Shown here piece after piece: positions 17,741 to 28,644 of a stretch of DNA of 64,000 nucleotides. The stretch's first letter is position 1; every line of letters starts with the position of its first letter. Made by a program: the position numbers and the translations under genes. The DNA lies in contig NZ_JAUNTN010000016.1 of NCBI RefSeq assembly GCF_030538695.1, positions 31,385-95,384 on the forward strand. The letters are read 5' to 3'. Source of the DNA: Paracoccus sp. (in: a-proteobacteria) (GTDB lineage Bacteria > Pseudomonadota > Alphaproteobacteria > Rhodobacterales > Rhodobacteraceae). Below the pieces are notes generated by a model that was not told the DNA's origin, ran no database searches, and saw only the letters and a program-made list of their open reading frames with translations.

Positions 17741-19039
17741 TTACCCCAGTTTCAGATTATCAATGCCAACCAGCCGGTCATACAGCCAGTAAAGCGCCAG
17801 AACCCCACCCAGCAGCAACGCAGCCAGGGCCGCGGCCATGGACCAGTTCAGCGTCTCGGACATATGCACGGCGATCATGTTCGAGATCAGTTGCCCGGAC
17901 GAACCACCGACCAGCGCCGGGGTGATATAATACCCGACCGCAAGGATGAACACCAACAGCGCCCCGGCACCGAAGCCCGGCAAGGTCTGCGGAAAATAGA
18001 TGCGGCGGAAGGCCGTCCAGCTTGTCGCGCCAAGGCTGCGGGCGGCGCGGATATAGGACGGGTTAATGGTGCGCATCACCGAATACAGCGGCAGCACCAT
18101 GAACGGCAGCAGGATATGCGTCATAGCGATAATCGTGCCGGTCTGGTTATAGATCATCTGCAACCGCTGATTATCCGAGATCACCCCCGCCCATACCAGA
18201 AGGCTGTTGATAACCCCCTGCTCTTGCAGCAAAACCATCCAGCTTGTCGTACGCACCAGCAGCGAGGTCCAGAACGGCAGCAGCACAAGAATCATCAGCA
18301 GGTTGGACTTGCGCATCGGCAAGGTCGCCAGCAGATGCGCAATCGGGAAACCAAGCACAAAGGTCAGCCCCGTGACCAGCAGCGACAGCCAGAGGGTGCG
18401 CAGAAACAACGTCTGATAGATGCGGCGGTTCTCATCGACCTGCTGGATCTGACCTTCAGCGTCACGCTGATAGTCCAGCGCCGACAGATAGAAATTGCCG
18501 GTGTAGGGGGTTGATGCCTCGCGCATGACGGACCACAGCCGCAGATCACCCCATTTGCGGTCGATCTCCAGCAGCGCCTCCCGGTAAGGCGGCTCGACCC
18601 CGCCGCGCACCGCCCGTCCGGTCGAGGTAAACAGCGACCGCGACCCCGACAGGTCATAGTTGATCCGGGTGCCGACCGTGCCAAGTGTGCGATCCGCCGC
18701 CGCCTGTTCCAGATCAGCGGCCAGCGCGGCAAAGGCGGTCTCATCCGGGTCAGTGCCGCGCTCGGTCTGTGCAAACCATGCCGAAACCTGCGGCATATTC
18801 GTGGCAAAACCGTCGTTATAGATCGAACGATGCAGCATCTGCCCGATTGGCACGATGAACGTCACCACGACAAACAACAGCAGCGGCACCACCAGCATCA
18901 GCGCCCGCATCCGCAAGCGGCGCTGCGACCGGGCCAGCGCACGATGCAGCGGACGCCCATCGGCGGTGGTCAGGATGCCATCCCCCTGCCCCGAGGCGGT
19001 GGTGACGATGGCGGCATGAGGGTCAAGCGCGCTGGACAT
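17741..19039 (-). CDS. Polyamine-type ABC transporter permease (PotB/PotH-like) with long periplasmic insert
   Basis: This 432-residue membrane protein is longer than usual PotB proteins (about 280-320). An N-terminal cytoplasmic tail (about residues 1-45) is followed by TM1 and then an insert of roughly 130 residues (about 68-200) before the permease core. The core carries the EAA loop (SYIRAARSLGATSWTAFRRIYFPQTLPG). Inserts of this kind occur in related alphaproteobacterial permeases and may dock the binding protein. Start 19039 follows AAAAGGAACC. Confidence 0.9.
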   Translation of the reverse strand: MSSALDPHAAIVTTASGQGDGILTTADGRPLHRALARSQRRLRMRALMLVVPLLLFVVVTFIVPIGQMLHRSIYNDGFATNMPQVSAWFAQTERGTDPDETAFAALAADLEQAAADRTLGTVGTRINYDLSGSRSLFTSTGRAVRGGVEPPYREALLEIDRKWGDLRLWSVMREASTPYTGNFYLSALDYQRDAEGQIQQVDENRRIYQTLFLRTLWLSLLVTGLTFVLGFPIAHLLATLPMRKSNLLMILVLLPFWTSLLVRTTSWMVLLQEQGVINSLLVWAGVISDNQRLQMIYNQTGTIIAMTHILLPFMVLPLYSVMRTINPSYIRAARSLGATSWTAFRRIYFPQTLPGFGAGALLVFILAVGYYITPALVGGSSGQLISNMIAVHMSETLNWSMAAALAALLLGGVLALYWLYDRLVGIDNLKLG

Positions 19040-19091
19040 GACGGTTCCTTTTCTTCGATTGCCCCGCCCCGTCGGGGACAGGGCCGGACGC

Positions 19092-20171
19092 TTATTGCAT
19101 CAGCCAGGCGTTGAAACGCTCGGTCAGTTCGGCATCGTGATCAGCCCAGAACTCCGGGTCGTCATAGACGGCGGTTTTCAGGTTTTCGGGGTTGGTCGGC
19201 ATATAGGGGGCCATCTCGGTTTTGCCGTCTTTGTAAAGCCCGACCAGCGCCGCCGAGGATTTACGGGGTGGGCCATAGGCGATATATTGCGTCAGATTGG
19301 CCAGTTGCTGCGTGTCCGTGGCATATTTGACATATTCCATCGCCGCATCGGCATGTGGCGCATCTTTGGGAATTACGAACAGGTCGTAATCCACATATTG
19401 CCCGTCCCAGATCACCTCGAACGGCTTTCCTTCGGCCACCTGCGCATCAAAAATCCGGCCGTTGTAAGAGGTCGTCATCACCACCTCGCCATCGGCCAGC
19501 AGTTGCGGCGGCTGCGCACCGGCCTCCCACCAGACAACCTGCGGCTTGATCGTATCCAGCTTGGCAAAGGCGCGGGTCACGCCTTCAGGCGTGGAAAGCG
19601 TATCATAGATTGCATCAGGGGCCACGCCATCAGCCAGCAGCGCCAGATAGAGCGTGCGCTTGGCCGTCTTGGGCAAGCCGCGTTTGCCGGGGAAAGCCTC
19701 CAGATCAAAGAAATCCGCGACCGTCTGCGGTGGATTGTCCGGGAACCGCGTCCGGTCATAGGCGATCACCGTGCCAAAGGTCAGGTTCCCGACCCCGCAA
19801 TCACTCAGCGCACCGGGCAGAAAGTCATCCGCCGCCGGGGTGCCATCGGGTGCGGGCGGCAGGGTGGCAGGGTCAATCAGCATCAGACCGCCCTCGTCAC
19901 AAAGCTGGATGGCCGAAGCCAGCTCCAGATCGAAAACATCACCAATCACGTTCCCCGCCTCGATCTGCGCTTTAAGCGGAGTCGCCGGATCATCCGCATC
20001 AGTCACATTCACCCGGATGCCAGTTGCAGCAGTAAAAGGCTTGTTGAACGCCTCGTTTATCGCGGCGGCACCCGCCCCGCCCCACCCCGTCAGGTTGATC
20101 TCATTGGTTTGCGCGGCAACGGCACCGCCAAAGGCAACAAGGGCAGTCGTCAGAATAAAGCTGGTTTTCAT
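19092..20171 (-). CDS. Polyamine-type ABC transporter substrate-binding protein, copy 1
   Basis: This 359-residue periplasmic protein (PotD/PotF-like, SBP family 1-type fold) has a signal peptide (MKTSFILTTALVAFGGAVAAQ) and the TGWGGA opening. It includes DNPPQTVADFFDLEAFPGKRG, the KTAKRTLYLALLADGVAPD stretch and VVWWEAGAQPPQLLADGEVVM. It is very close to copy 2 (20214-21293), above all in the last 50 residues. The ligand could be polyamine, amine or amino acid. Confidence 0.9.
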   Translation of the reverse strand: MKTSFILTTALVAFGGAVAAQTNEINLTGWGGAGAAAINEAFNKPFTAATGIRVNVTDADDPATPLKAQIEAGNVIGDVFDLELASAIQLCDEGGLMLIDPATLPPAPDGTPAADDFLPGALSDCGVGNLTFGTVIAYDRTRFPDNPPQTVADFFDLEAFPGKRGLPKTAKRTLYLALLADGVAPDAIYDTLSTPEGVTRAFAKLDTIKPQVVWWEAGAQPPQLLADGEVVMTTSYNGRIFDAQVAEGKPFEVIWDGQYVDYDLFVIPKDAPHADAAMEYVKYATDTQQLANLTQYIAYGPPRKSSAALVGLYKDGKTEMAPYMPTNPENLKTAVYDDPEFWADHDAELTERFNAWLMQ

Positions 20172-20213
20172 CGGCTTTCCCTTTCGTTTGTGCGACCGGA
20201 CAGGGCCGCACGC

Positions 20214-21293
20214 CTATTGCATCAACCAGGCGCTGAAACGCTCGGTCAGTTCGGCATCGTGATCGGCCCAAAACTCTGGATCGTCATAGACGGCGGTTTT
20301 CAGGTTTTCCGGGTTGGTCGGCATATAGGGGGCCATCTCGGTTTTGCCGTCCTGATACAGCCCGACCAGCGCCGCCGAGGATTTCCGCGCGGGACCATAG
20401 GCGATATATTTCGACTGATCCGCCAACCGCTGCGTGTCGGTGGCAAAGCGAATATATTCCATCGCCGCCTCGGGATTGCGCGAGCCTTTTGGCACCGCGA
20501 ACACATCATAATCCAGATACTGCCCGTCCCAGATGACGCCAAAAGGTTTGCCCTCGGCCACCTGCGCGTCGAAAATCCGGCCGCTATAGGCGGTGGTCAT
20601 CACCACTTCGCCATCCGCCAGAAGCTGCGGCGCCTGTGCGCCGGCCTCCCACCAGACGACATCGCGCTTGATCGTGTCCAGCTTGGCAAAGGCGCGGGCC
20701 ACACCTTCGGGCGTGGACAGCACGTCAAACACCTGATCCGGCGCGACACCATCGGCCAGCAGCGCCAGATACAGCGTGCGTTTGGCCGTCTTGGGCAGGC
20801 CACGCTTGCCGGGGAAAGCCTCCAGATCAAAGAAATCTGCGACCGTCTGCGGCGGATTGTCGGGATAGCGGGTGGTGTCATAGGAAATCACCGTCCCCCA
20901 CAAGATATTGCCCACCGCACATTCGCGCAAAGCGCCGGGCAGGAAATCCTCTTCGGCCGGGGTGCCGTCGGGCGCGGGCGGCAGGGTTGCGGGGTCAATC
21001 TCCATCAGCGCGCCTTCCGCACAAAGCTGAACCGCCGCTGTGACCTCAAGATCGACCAGATCATAGGTGACATTCCCCGCCTCGATCATCGCTTTCAGCG
21101 GCGTGGCCGGATTGTCGCTGTCCACCATGGTCACGCGGATTCCGGTCTTGGCGGTAAAGGGCTTGCTATAGGCCTCGGTCTGGCTATGCGCATAAGCCCC
21201 GCCAAAAGACGCCAGCGTCAGATCACCGCTTTGCGCCAGTGCGGACCCGGCCAGCACCACCAGCACTGACGTCAGACTCAGCTTGGTTGTCAT
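20214..21293 (-). CDS. Polyamine-type ABC transporter substrate-binding protein, copy 2
   Basis: This 359-residue protein is a tandem duplicate of copy 1: same length, same central DNPPQTVADFFDLEAFPGKR block, and a C terminus (TNPENLKTAVYDDPEFWADHD) identical in stretch. Differences concentrate in the first third (TLASFGGAYAHSQTEAYSKP), where PotD-type proteins contribute to ligand binding. Signal peptide MTTKLSLTSVLVVLAGSALAQ. Confidence 0.9.
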   Translation of the reverse strand: MTTKLSLTSVLVVLAGSALAQSGDLTLASFGGAYAHSQTEAYSKPFTAKTGIRVTMVDSDNPATPLKAMIEAGNVTYDLVDLEVTAAVQLCAEGALMEIDPATLPPAPDGTPAEEDFLPGALRECAVGNILWGTVISYDTTRYPDNPPQTVADFFDLEAFPGKRGLPKTAKRTLYLALLADGVAPDQVFDVLSTPEGVARAFAKLDTIKRDVVWWEAGAQAPQLLADGEVVMTTAYSGRIFDAQVAEGKPFGVIWDGQYLDYDVFAVPKGSRNPEAAMEYIRFATDTQRLADQSKYIAYGPARKSSAALVGLYQDGKTEMAPYMPTNPENLKTAVYDDPEFWADHDAELTERFSAWLMQ

Positions 21294-21371
21294 CGCATCT
21301 CTCCTGTTGGGCGGGGTCTTTTGCCCCTTTGGCCCGCAGCCAGGTTGATCCCGGCTGCGGGAAGGGCTGGC

Positions 21372-22448
21372 TTAGCTGGCCAGCCAGGCGTTAAAACGCT
21401 CGGTCAGTTCGCTGTCGTGATCGACCCAGAAGCCGACATCCGACAGCAGCGCATTGCTCATGTTTTCGGGCGAAGTCGGCAGGTTCGGCTGCATTGCAAT
21501 GTCGGTGTCCTTATAGTTGCCGACCAGCGATTGCGACGAGGCGCGGGGCGGGCCATAGCTGATCTGTTCAGCAGCACGGGCCAGCGGTTCCGAGCCGGTC
21601 GAGAACGTGATGAAATCCATCGCCACATCCTTGTTCGGCGCACCTTTCGGGACGACCCAGCCTTCAAATTCGTAAACCTGACCATCCCAAACGATCTTGA
21701 AGGGCTTATTCTCATCCACAGCGGCGTTGAAGATCCGGCCGTTATAGGCAATCGTCATCTGCACTTCGCCATCGGCCAGAAGCTGCGGCGGCTGCGCGCC
21801 AGCTTCCCACCACACGATCTGCGACTTGATCGTGTCCAGCTTGGCGAAGGCGCGGTCCAGACCTTCAGGCGTGGACAGGGTTTCATAGACCTCATCCACA
21901 GGAACACCATCGGCAATCAGCGCCATTTCAAGGTTGACCTTTGGCCCTTTGCGCATCCCGCGCTTGCCGGGGAACTTGTCCAGATCAAAGAAATCCGCCA
22001 GTTTTTCGGGCTTGGCTTCGGGGAAGCGGCTGTCATCATAGGCCAGAATCGTGGTGAACACGTCGGTTGCCACGAAACATTCCGACAGGGTGCCTTCAAA
22101 GAAATCATCCTCGGCAGCTACCCCATCCGAGCCGGGGGCAAGAATCGACAGGTCGATTTCCTCCAGCAAGCCCTCGTCACACAGCCGTACCGCATCGGCA
22201 TATTCGACCGAAGCAATATCCGCCGTCACATTGCCCGATTCGACCTGCGCCTTGATCGGCGTGGCCGGGTTATCCGCATCCGCAACCGAGATTTTCGTGC
22301 CGGTCGCCGCCTCATAGGGCTTGATATAGGCTACCTGATGCGAGGCACCATAGGCCCCGCCCCAGTCCAGAATGTTCAGCTCCTGCGCCTGCGCGGCCAT
22401 GGCAAAGCCACTGATGGCCGTCGTCAGGATAAGGGTTTTCTTCAGCAT
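21372..22448 (-). CDS. Polyamine-type ABC transporter substrate-binding protein, copy 3
   Basis: This 358-residue protein is the more divergent third member, with signal peptide MLKKTLILTTAISGFAMAAQAQ and the opening LNILDWGGAYGASHQVAYIKP. It keeps PEKLADFFDLDKFPGKRGMRKG and IVWWEAGAQPPQLLADGEVQM. The start at 22448 is preceded by AGGACGACCCGAA; an upstream frame from 22574 would run into the ATPase gene. It lies first after the ATPase and is probably the ancestral binding protein of the operon. Confidence 0.9.
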   Translation of the reverse strand: MLKKTLILTTAISGFAMAAQAQELNILDWGGAYGASHQVAYIKPYEAATGTKISVADADNPATPIKAQVESGNVTADIASVEYADAVRLCDEGLLEEIDLSILAPGSDGVAAEDDFFEGTLSECFVATDVFTTILAYDDSRFPEAKPEKLADFFDLDKFPGKRGMRKGPKVNLEMALIADGVPVDEVYETLSTPEGLDRAFAKLDTIKSQIVWWEAGAQPPQLLADGEVQMTIAYNGRIFNAAVDENKPFKIVWDGQVYEFEGWVVPKGAPNKDVAMDFITFSTGSEPLARAAEQISYGPPRASSQSLVGNYKDTDIAMQPNLPTSPENMSNALLSDVGFWVDHDSELTERFNAWLAS

Positions 22449-22477
22449 TTCGGGTCGTCCTCCACTGTTATTATAGG

Positions 22478-23581
22478 TCAGATCGGGTCCAGCGCCCGCG
22501 CATCCTGCGGGTGCCAGCCGATGCTGAGTTTCTGGCCCGGTTCCAGCCGGGTCTGATCCAGCGTATTGCGGCATTTCATCACGAAATCATCGCTTCCCGC
22601 GACACGCAGCCGGGTGCGCAGGATGTCGCCCATATAGATGACCTCCAGCACCTCGGCGTCGATACGATGGGCATGGGCGGGCATCATCTCGGTCTTGAAC
22701 TCGACCCGCTCGGGCCGGATCGAAACGGTAGTTTTTTGCCCGACCTCACGCAGATTGACGGCCGTGGCGTCAATCAGCCCGCCATCGGCCAGCCGGACGA
22801 GAGCCGTGCTGCCCTCCAGCTTTTCAATGGTACCGGGCAGCGCGTTGTTTTCACCGATAAAGGCGGCAACAAAGCTGTTTTCCGGCTGTTCATACAGCAC
22901 CGCGGGCGGCGCAAGCTGCTGGATGCGGCCATCGTTGAACACGGCGATACGGTCAGACATGGTTAATGCCTCGCCCTGATCGTGGGTCACATAAACCACG
23001 GTGATGCCAAGCCGTTCGTGCAGGTGCTTGATTTCAAACTGCATATGTTCGCGCAACTGCTTGTCCAGCGCGCCAAGCGGTTCATCCATCAGCACCAGTT
23101 GCGGGTCAAAGACCAGCGCACGGGCCAGGGCAATGCGCTGCTGCTGACCGCCCGAAAGCTGCGCCGGGCGGCGGCTGGCAAAGGCGCCCATCTGCACCAT
23201 GTCCAGCGCCCGCCTGATACGCTCCTCCCGCTCGGCCTTGCCAAGCCCGCGCACCTCTAGCGGAAAGGCCAGATTCTCGCCCACCGTCATATGCGGAAAC
23301 AGCGCGTAATTCTGGAACACCATGCCGATGCCGCGCCGGTGCGGCGGCACGTCGTTGATGTTGCGCCCATCCAGACGAATCTCGCCATGAGTGGCGGTCT
23401 CGAACCCCGCCAGCATCATCAGACAGGTGGTCTTGCCCGACCCCGAGGGGCCAAGCATGGTCAGAAACTCGCCCTTGGCGATGTTCAGATTCAGGTCTTT
23501 GACGACCAATGTGCGACCATCATAGCTTTTCTGCACATGGTCGAAGACGACGAAGCCGTCGTTACGTTCCGCTGTAGCCAA
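22478..23581 (-). CDS. Polyamine-type ABC transporter ATP-binding protein (PotA/PotG-like)
   Basis: This ATPase powers the operon's importer. Walker A is LGPSGSGKTTCLMML, the Q-loop VFQNYALFPHMTV, the signature LSGGQQQRIALARALVFDP, Walker B LVLMDEPLGALD, the H-loop THDQGEAL, and a C-terminal TOBE regulatory domain follows (about the last 120 residues). No ATG lies close to the family start. The best start is TTG at 23581, behind CAGGGGGGCGCA, giving 367 residues; the ATG at 23659 would add 26 residues unlike the family. It heads the leftward operon. Confidence 0.9.
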   Translation of the reverse strand: MATAERNDGFVVFDHVQKSYDGRTLVVKDLNLNIAKGEFLTMLGPSGSGKTTCLMMLAGFETATHGEIRLDGRNINDVPPHRRGIGMVFQNYALFPHMTVGENLAFPLEVRGLGKAEREERIRRALDMVQMGAFASRRPAQLSGGQQQRIALARALVFDPQLVLMDEPLGALDKQLREHMQFEIKHLHERLGITVVYVTHDQGEALTMSDRIAVFNDGRIQQLAPPAVLYEQPENSFVAAFIGENNALPGTIEKLEGSTALVRLADGGLIDATAVNLREVGQKTTVSIRPERVEFKTEMMPAHAHRIDAEVLEVIYMGDILRTRLRVAGSDDFVMKCRNTLDQTRLEPGQKLSIGWHPQDARALDPI

Positions 23582-23733
23582 TGCGCCCCCCTGAAGGCTT
23601 TTATCGTTCTTGCGCACGCCAAGGCTATGCAGGGGAAGGCCGGTTTGGCAACAGGGCAAAATGCGGGAACGTCAAATATCCGCGCATCGCCCGGATTTCA
23701 GGCAACCTGTCCGAAAGTATAAAAGAAGGAAAA

Positions 23734-23820
23734 TGGTGCGGCCGAAAAGACTCGAACTTTCACTCCGGTTAAGGAACAGCGACCTCAACGCTGCGCGTCT
23801 ACCAATTCCGCCACGGCCGC
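23734..23820 (-). tRNA. tRNA-Leu (anticodon GAG)
   Basis: The minus strand gives an 87-nt class II tRNA. The acceptor is GCGGCCG/CGGCCGC, the D arm GGCGGAATTGGTAGACGCGC, the anticodon stem CAGCG/CGCTG with loop TTGAGGT (GAG, reading CTC), a long variable arm, and a T arm with GTTCGAGTC. CCA is encoded at 23734-23736. Confidence 0.96.
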
Positions 23821-23892
23821 ATCCGGGGCAGTCGCGGCGTCATAGACGAGGGCGCGCCGAATGAAAAGGGGTAATTTTCGGCAAGAGCAGAA

Positions 23893-23937
23893 CCGGGGCG
23901 CTGCCCCGGACCCCGGGATATTTAAGGACAAAAGATG
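23893..23937 (+). repeat. Intergenic repeat, copy e, with hairpin
   Basis: It begins with a 34-nt block that appears identical to 6838-6871 (CCGGGGC GCT GCCCCGG hairpin, then ACCCCGGGATATTTAAG) and continues GACAAAAGATG, the full form of the family core. It lies between tRNA-Leu and lipB; the lipB start is 40 bp further on. Confidence 0.7.
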
Positions 23938-23977
23938 CGGCCTTGCAGGGCAGGCGCGAAGCTGGCAGATCAGCACC

Positions 23978-24622
23978 ATGGTGGAATGGATCACAGCGCC
24001 GGGGCTGACCGGCTATGACGAGGCGGTGACCTTTATGGAAGCCCGCGTGGCCGCGATTTCGGCGGGGCAGGCAGATGAGCTGATCTGGTTGGTCGAGCAT
24101 CCGCCGCTGTATACCGCAGGCACCAGCGCACAGGCAAAAGACCTGCTGGATGCGCGTTTCCCTGTGCATCAGGCCGGGCGCGGCGGGCAATACACCTATC
24201 ACGGGCCGGGTCAGCGGGTGATTTATGTGATGCTGGACCTGAACCGGCGCGGGCGTGACGTGCGCGCCTTTGTCGCCGCGCTTGAGGCTTGGGTGATCGC
24301 CGCGCTGGCCGAGTTCGGCCTGAAGGGCGAGATCCGCGAGGGCCGCGTCGGCGTCTGGATCGCGCGGCCCGACCTGCCTCCCCTGCCCGATGGCCAGATG
24401 CGCGAGGACAAGATTGCCGCCATTGGCGTCAAGCTGCGCCGTTGGGTCAGCTTCCACGGCATTTCGATCAATGTCGAACCCGATCTGTCGCATTTCGGCG
24501 GCATCGTCCCCTGCGGAATCAGCGGCCACGGCGTCACTAGCCTTGTGGATATGGGCCTTCCGGTCGGTATGGGTGATCTGGACGATGCGCTGATTCGCAC
24601 GTTCCCAAGGGTATTTGTCTGA
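23978..24622 (+). CDS. lipB: Octanoyl-[acyl-carrier-protein]:protein octanoyltransferase
   Basis: This 214-residue enzyme transfers octanoyl groups from ACP to lipoyl domains. The family motifs are clear: [31 protein letters not shown], the Lys in [17 protein letters not shown] and the catalytic Cys in [14 protein letters not shown]. The start at 23978 ([13 protein letters not shown]) fits the family; an in-frame start at 23861 would run through the repeat element. It is monocistronic. Confidence 0.95.
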   Translation: MVEWITAPGLTGYDEAVTFMEARVAAISAGQADELIWLVEHPPLYTAGTSAQAKDLLDARFPVHQAGRGGQYTYHGPGQRVIYVMLDLNRRGRDVRAFVAALEAWVIAALAEFGLKGEIREGRVGVWIARPDLPPLPDGQMREDKIAAIGVKLRRWVSFHGISINVEPDLSHFGGIVPCGISGHGVTSLVDMGLPVGMGDLDDALIRTFPRVFV

Positions 24623-24757
24623 AATGCGACATTTCATCCCAGTGCTGAAACTCATGCAGATTTGAGGTGTTACCTCTGCGATGTGCTGATAACGTGCCGG
24701 GACATGAGTCGTTCTGGCACCGCCAGCCGACTGACTGGGCCTAAAAGGAGTAGCCAG

Positions 24758-27047
<2,290 letters not shown>

Positions 27048-27052
27048 CCATC

Positions 27053-27080
27053 AAGGCCCCGGTTCACCGGGGCCTTTTCT
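27053..27080 (+). terminator. Rho-independent terminator of ctaD
   Basis: Perfect 10-bp stem AAGGCCCCGG / CCGGGGCCTT with a TTCA loop, followed by TTCTT. It starts 5 bp after the ctaD stop. Confidence 0.92.
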
Positions 27081-27092
27081 TGCGGAGGGGGT

Positions 27093-27530
27093 ATGCCCGC
27101 TTTGGTGCCGGAACTGTCGGTGGTGAATTTTGACGCATCGCTGCGGTTTTACCGCGATCTTTTGGGCTGGCAGGTGGTTTACGACCGCCCGGAAGAAGGC
27201 TTCGCCTATCTGCGCATTGGCGAAGCTGATCTGATGATCGACGCGCTCGCCACCGGACGCAATTTCAACGAAACGCTTACCCTGGCGAATCGTCCCTTTG
27301 GTCGCGGGATGAATCTGGAAATCACCTTGCCTGATATTCAGCCCCTTCTGGATGCGCTGAGGGCCGCAGGCTGGCCGCTGATCTTGCCGCCAGAGGAGAA
27401 ATGGTATCGCGCGGGTAACCATCAGACCGGCCAGCACCAGTTTATCGTGGCTGACCCTGACGGCTATTTCCTGCGGTTTTGTCAGCATATCGGCATCCGC
27501 CCGATACCCACACAGACCGATGCCCTATGA
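27093..27530 (+). CDS. VOC family protein (glyoxalase / bleomycin-resistance-like)
   Basis: This 145-residue protein shows the vicinal-oxygen-chelate pattern. The first module is VPELSVVNFDASLRFYRDLLGWQVVYDRP and the second ends HQFIVADPDGYFLRFCQHIG. Such proteins bind or modify small molecules, for example antibiotic-sequestering bleomycin-resistance-type proteins. The substrate is unknown. Its end overlaps the start of the DUF2244 gene by 11 bp. Confidence 0.85.
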   Translation: MPALVPELSVVNFDASLRFYRDLLGWQVVYDRPEEGFAYLRIGEADLMIDALATGRNFNETLTLANRPFGRGMNLEITLPDIQPLLDALRAAGWPLILPPEEKWYRAGNHQTGQHQFIVADPDGYFLRFCQHIGIRPIPTQTDAL

Positions 27531-27996
27531 ATGGCAGGATCAGCCCGGCAAGGCAGAATTGCGGGTATGGCCGTACCATGCCCTGACGGCGGGCGGCTTT
27601 GTCTGGTTCATCGGCCTGACCACCGCCGCCATATCCTTGCCGCTGCTGGCCTTGCTGGGGCGAGCGGCGCTGTGGGTCACGCTGCCCTTTGCCGCGCTGG
27701 CGGTTGGTCTGCCATGGCTGGCCCTGACCCGCAATCGCAGCAAAGGGCCGTTTGAGGTTCTGACGCTGACAGCCGATCAACTGGCCCTGACCCACCACGA
27801 TCCGCACCGCCCGGCGCGGCATTGGCAGGCGAACCCCTATTGGGTGCGTGCCAGCCTGTGCCACGGCCCGATCGAAGCCTATCTGACCCTGACCGACGGC
27901 CAGCGCGAGGTTGAGCTTGGCGCTTTTCTGACCCCAGATGAGCGCCGGACGCTGCACGCCGAAATAACCCACCGCCTGCGTAAGCCGCCTGTTTAG
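27520..27996 (+). CDS. DUF2244 domain-containing membrane protein
   Basis: This 158-residue protein carries the DUF2244 pattern: MPYEWQDQPGKAELRVWPYHALTAGGFVWF, two TM helices (about residues 24-44 and 47-68), then PFEVLTLTADQLALTHHDP, ANPYWVRASLC and VELGAFLTPDERRTLHAEI. DUF2244 genes commonly lie near respiratory genes in alphaproteobacteria; the function is unknown. It converges with the cytochrome b561 gene through TTAG. Confidence 0.85.
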   Translation: MPYEWQDQPGKAELRVWPYHALTAGGFVWFIGLTTAAISLPLLALLGRAALWVTLPFAALAVGLPWLALTRNRSKGPFEVLTLTADQLALTHHDPHRPARHWQANPYWVRASLCHGPIEAYLTLTDGQREVELGAFLTPDERRTLHAEITHRLRKPPV

Positions 27997-28538
27997 CCCG
28001 CCATTTTGGCCATCGTATCATCGCGCAGCACCAGCCGGTGCCAGAGTACCGCCGCAATATGCCCCAGAATCAGCGCCCCAAGCAGCCATCCGATTTCGCC
28101 GTGCCAGTCATTGCCAAGGTTCACCGCCCAAGTGACCGCCTGCCCCTCTGGCCTCGGAACAAACACCTCCCAGCCAAAGACATTATAGGCACGTTCATTT
28201 CCCCAAGCCCGAATCAGCCCGACGGCGGGGACAAAAACCATCAGCACATAGAGCGCCAGATGCCCGGCCTTTGCCGCAAGGCCCATCAGCCCGGCCCCAT
28301 GCGCAGGGCGACGGCCAGTGTTCACCAGCGCCCAGACCACCCGCAACAGAATCAGGACAAACAACACGAAACCAAGGCTTTGGTGCGTGCCAACCATCAT
28401 GCTGGCCAATCCGCTTTCGCGGCCCAGCACCACCTTGGTCACCATGCCCAAAAGCTGCCAGATCATCAGCAGGGCAATGCCCCAATGCAGCAGCCGCGTC
28501 ACCGCCCCATAACGCGCCGAGGAATCATAAACCTGCAT
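27993..28538 (-). CDS. Cytochrome b561 family protein
   Basis: This 181-residue membrane protein has four helices and the b561 heme His residues: RLLHWGIALL, GTHQSLGFVLF and HGEIGWLLGALILGHIAAVLWHRLV. It probably transfers electrons between quinol and a small donor or acceptor. The start is the ATG at 28538, 7 bp after AGGAAAGG; a TTG at 28544 is too close to that site. Confidence 0.9.
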   Translation of the reverse strand: MQVYDSSARYGAVTRLLHWGIALLMIWQLLGMVTKVVLGRESGLASMMVGTHQSLGFVLFVLILLRVVWALVNTGRRPAHGAGLMGLAAKAGHLALYVLMVFVPAVGLIRAWGNERAYNVFGWEVFVPRPEGQAVTWAVNLGNDWHGEIGWLLGALILGHIAAVLWHRLVLRDDTMAKMAG

Positions 28539-28644
28539 ATCCAAACCTTTCCTTCATGCCGCAGCCATAGCACAGTCCGACCTAACAAAACGTAAACGGC
28601 GGCAAGGTTTCCCTTACCGCCGCACAAAACCATACCGAATAGCC

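Noticed and set aside
19038-21269. 743-codon plus-strand frame opposite the binding-protein genes
   Set aside because: The frame repeats itself because it mirrors two duplicated genes; no motifs, and the sense genes have signal peptides and RBS.
24623-24757. FNR-type site before the cytochrome c gene
   Set aside because: No TTGAT-N4-ATCAA pattern is present in the gap.
27093-27996. VOC and DUF2244 genes as part of the ctaD transcript
   Set aside because: A strong terminator (27053-27080) separates them from ctaD.
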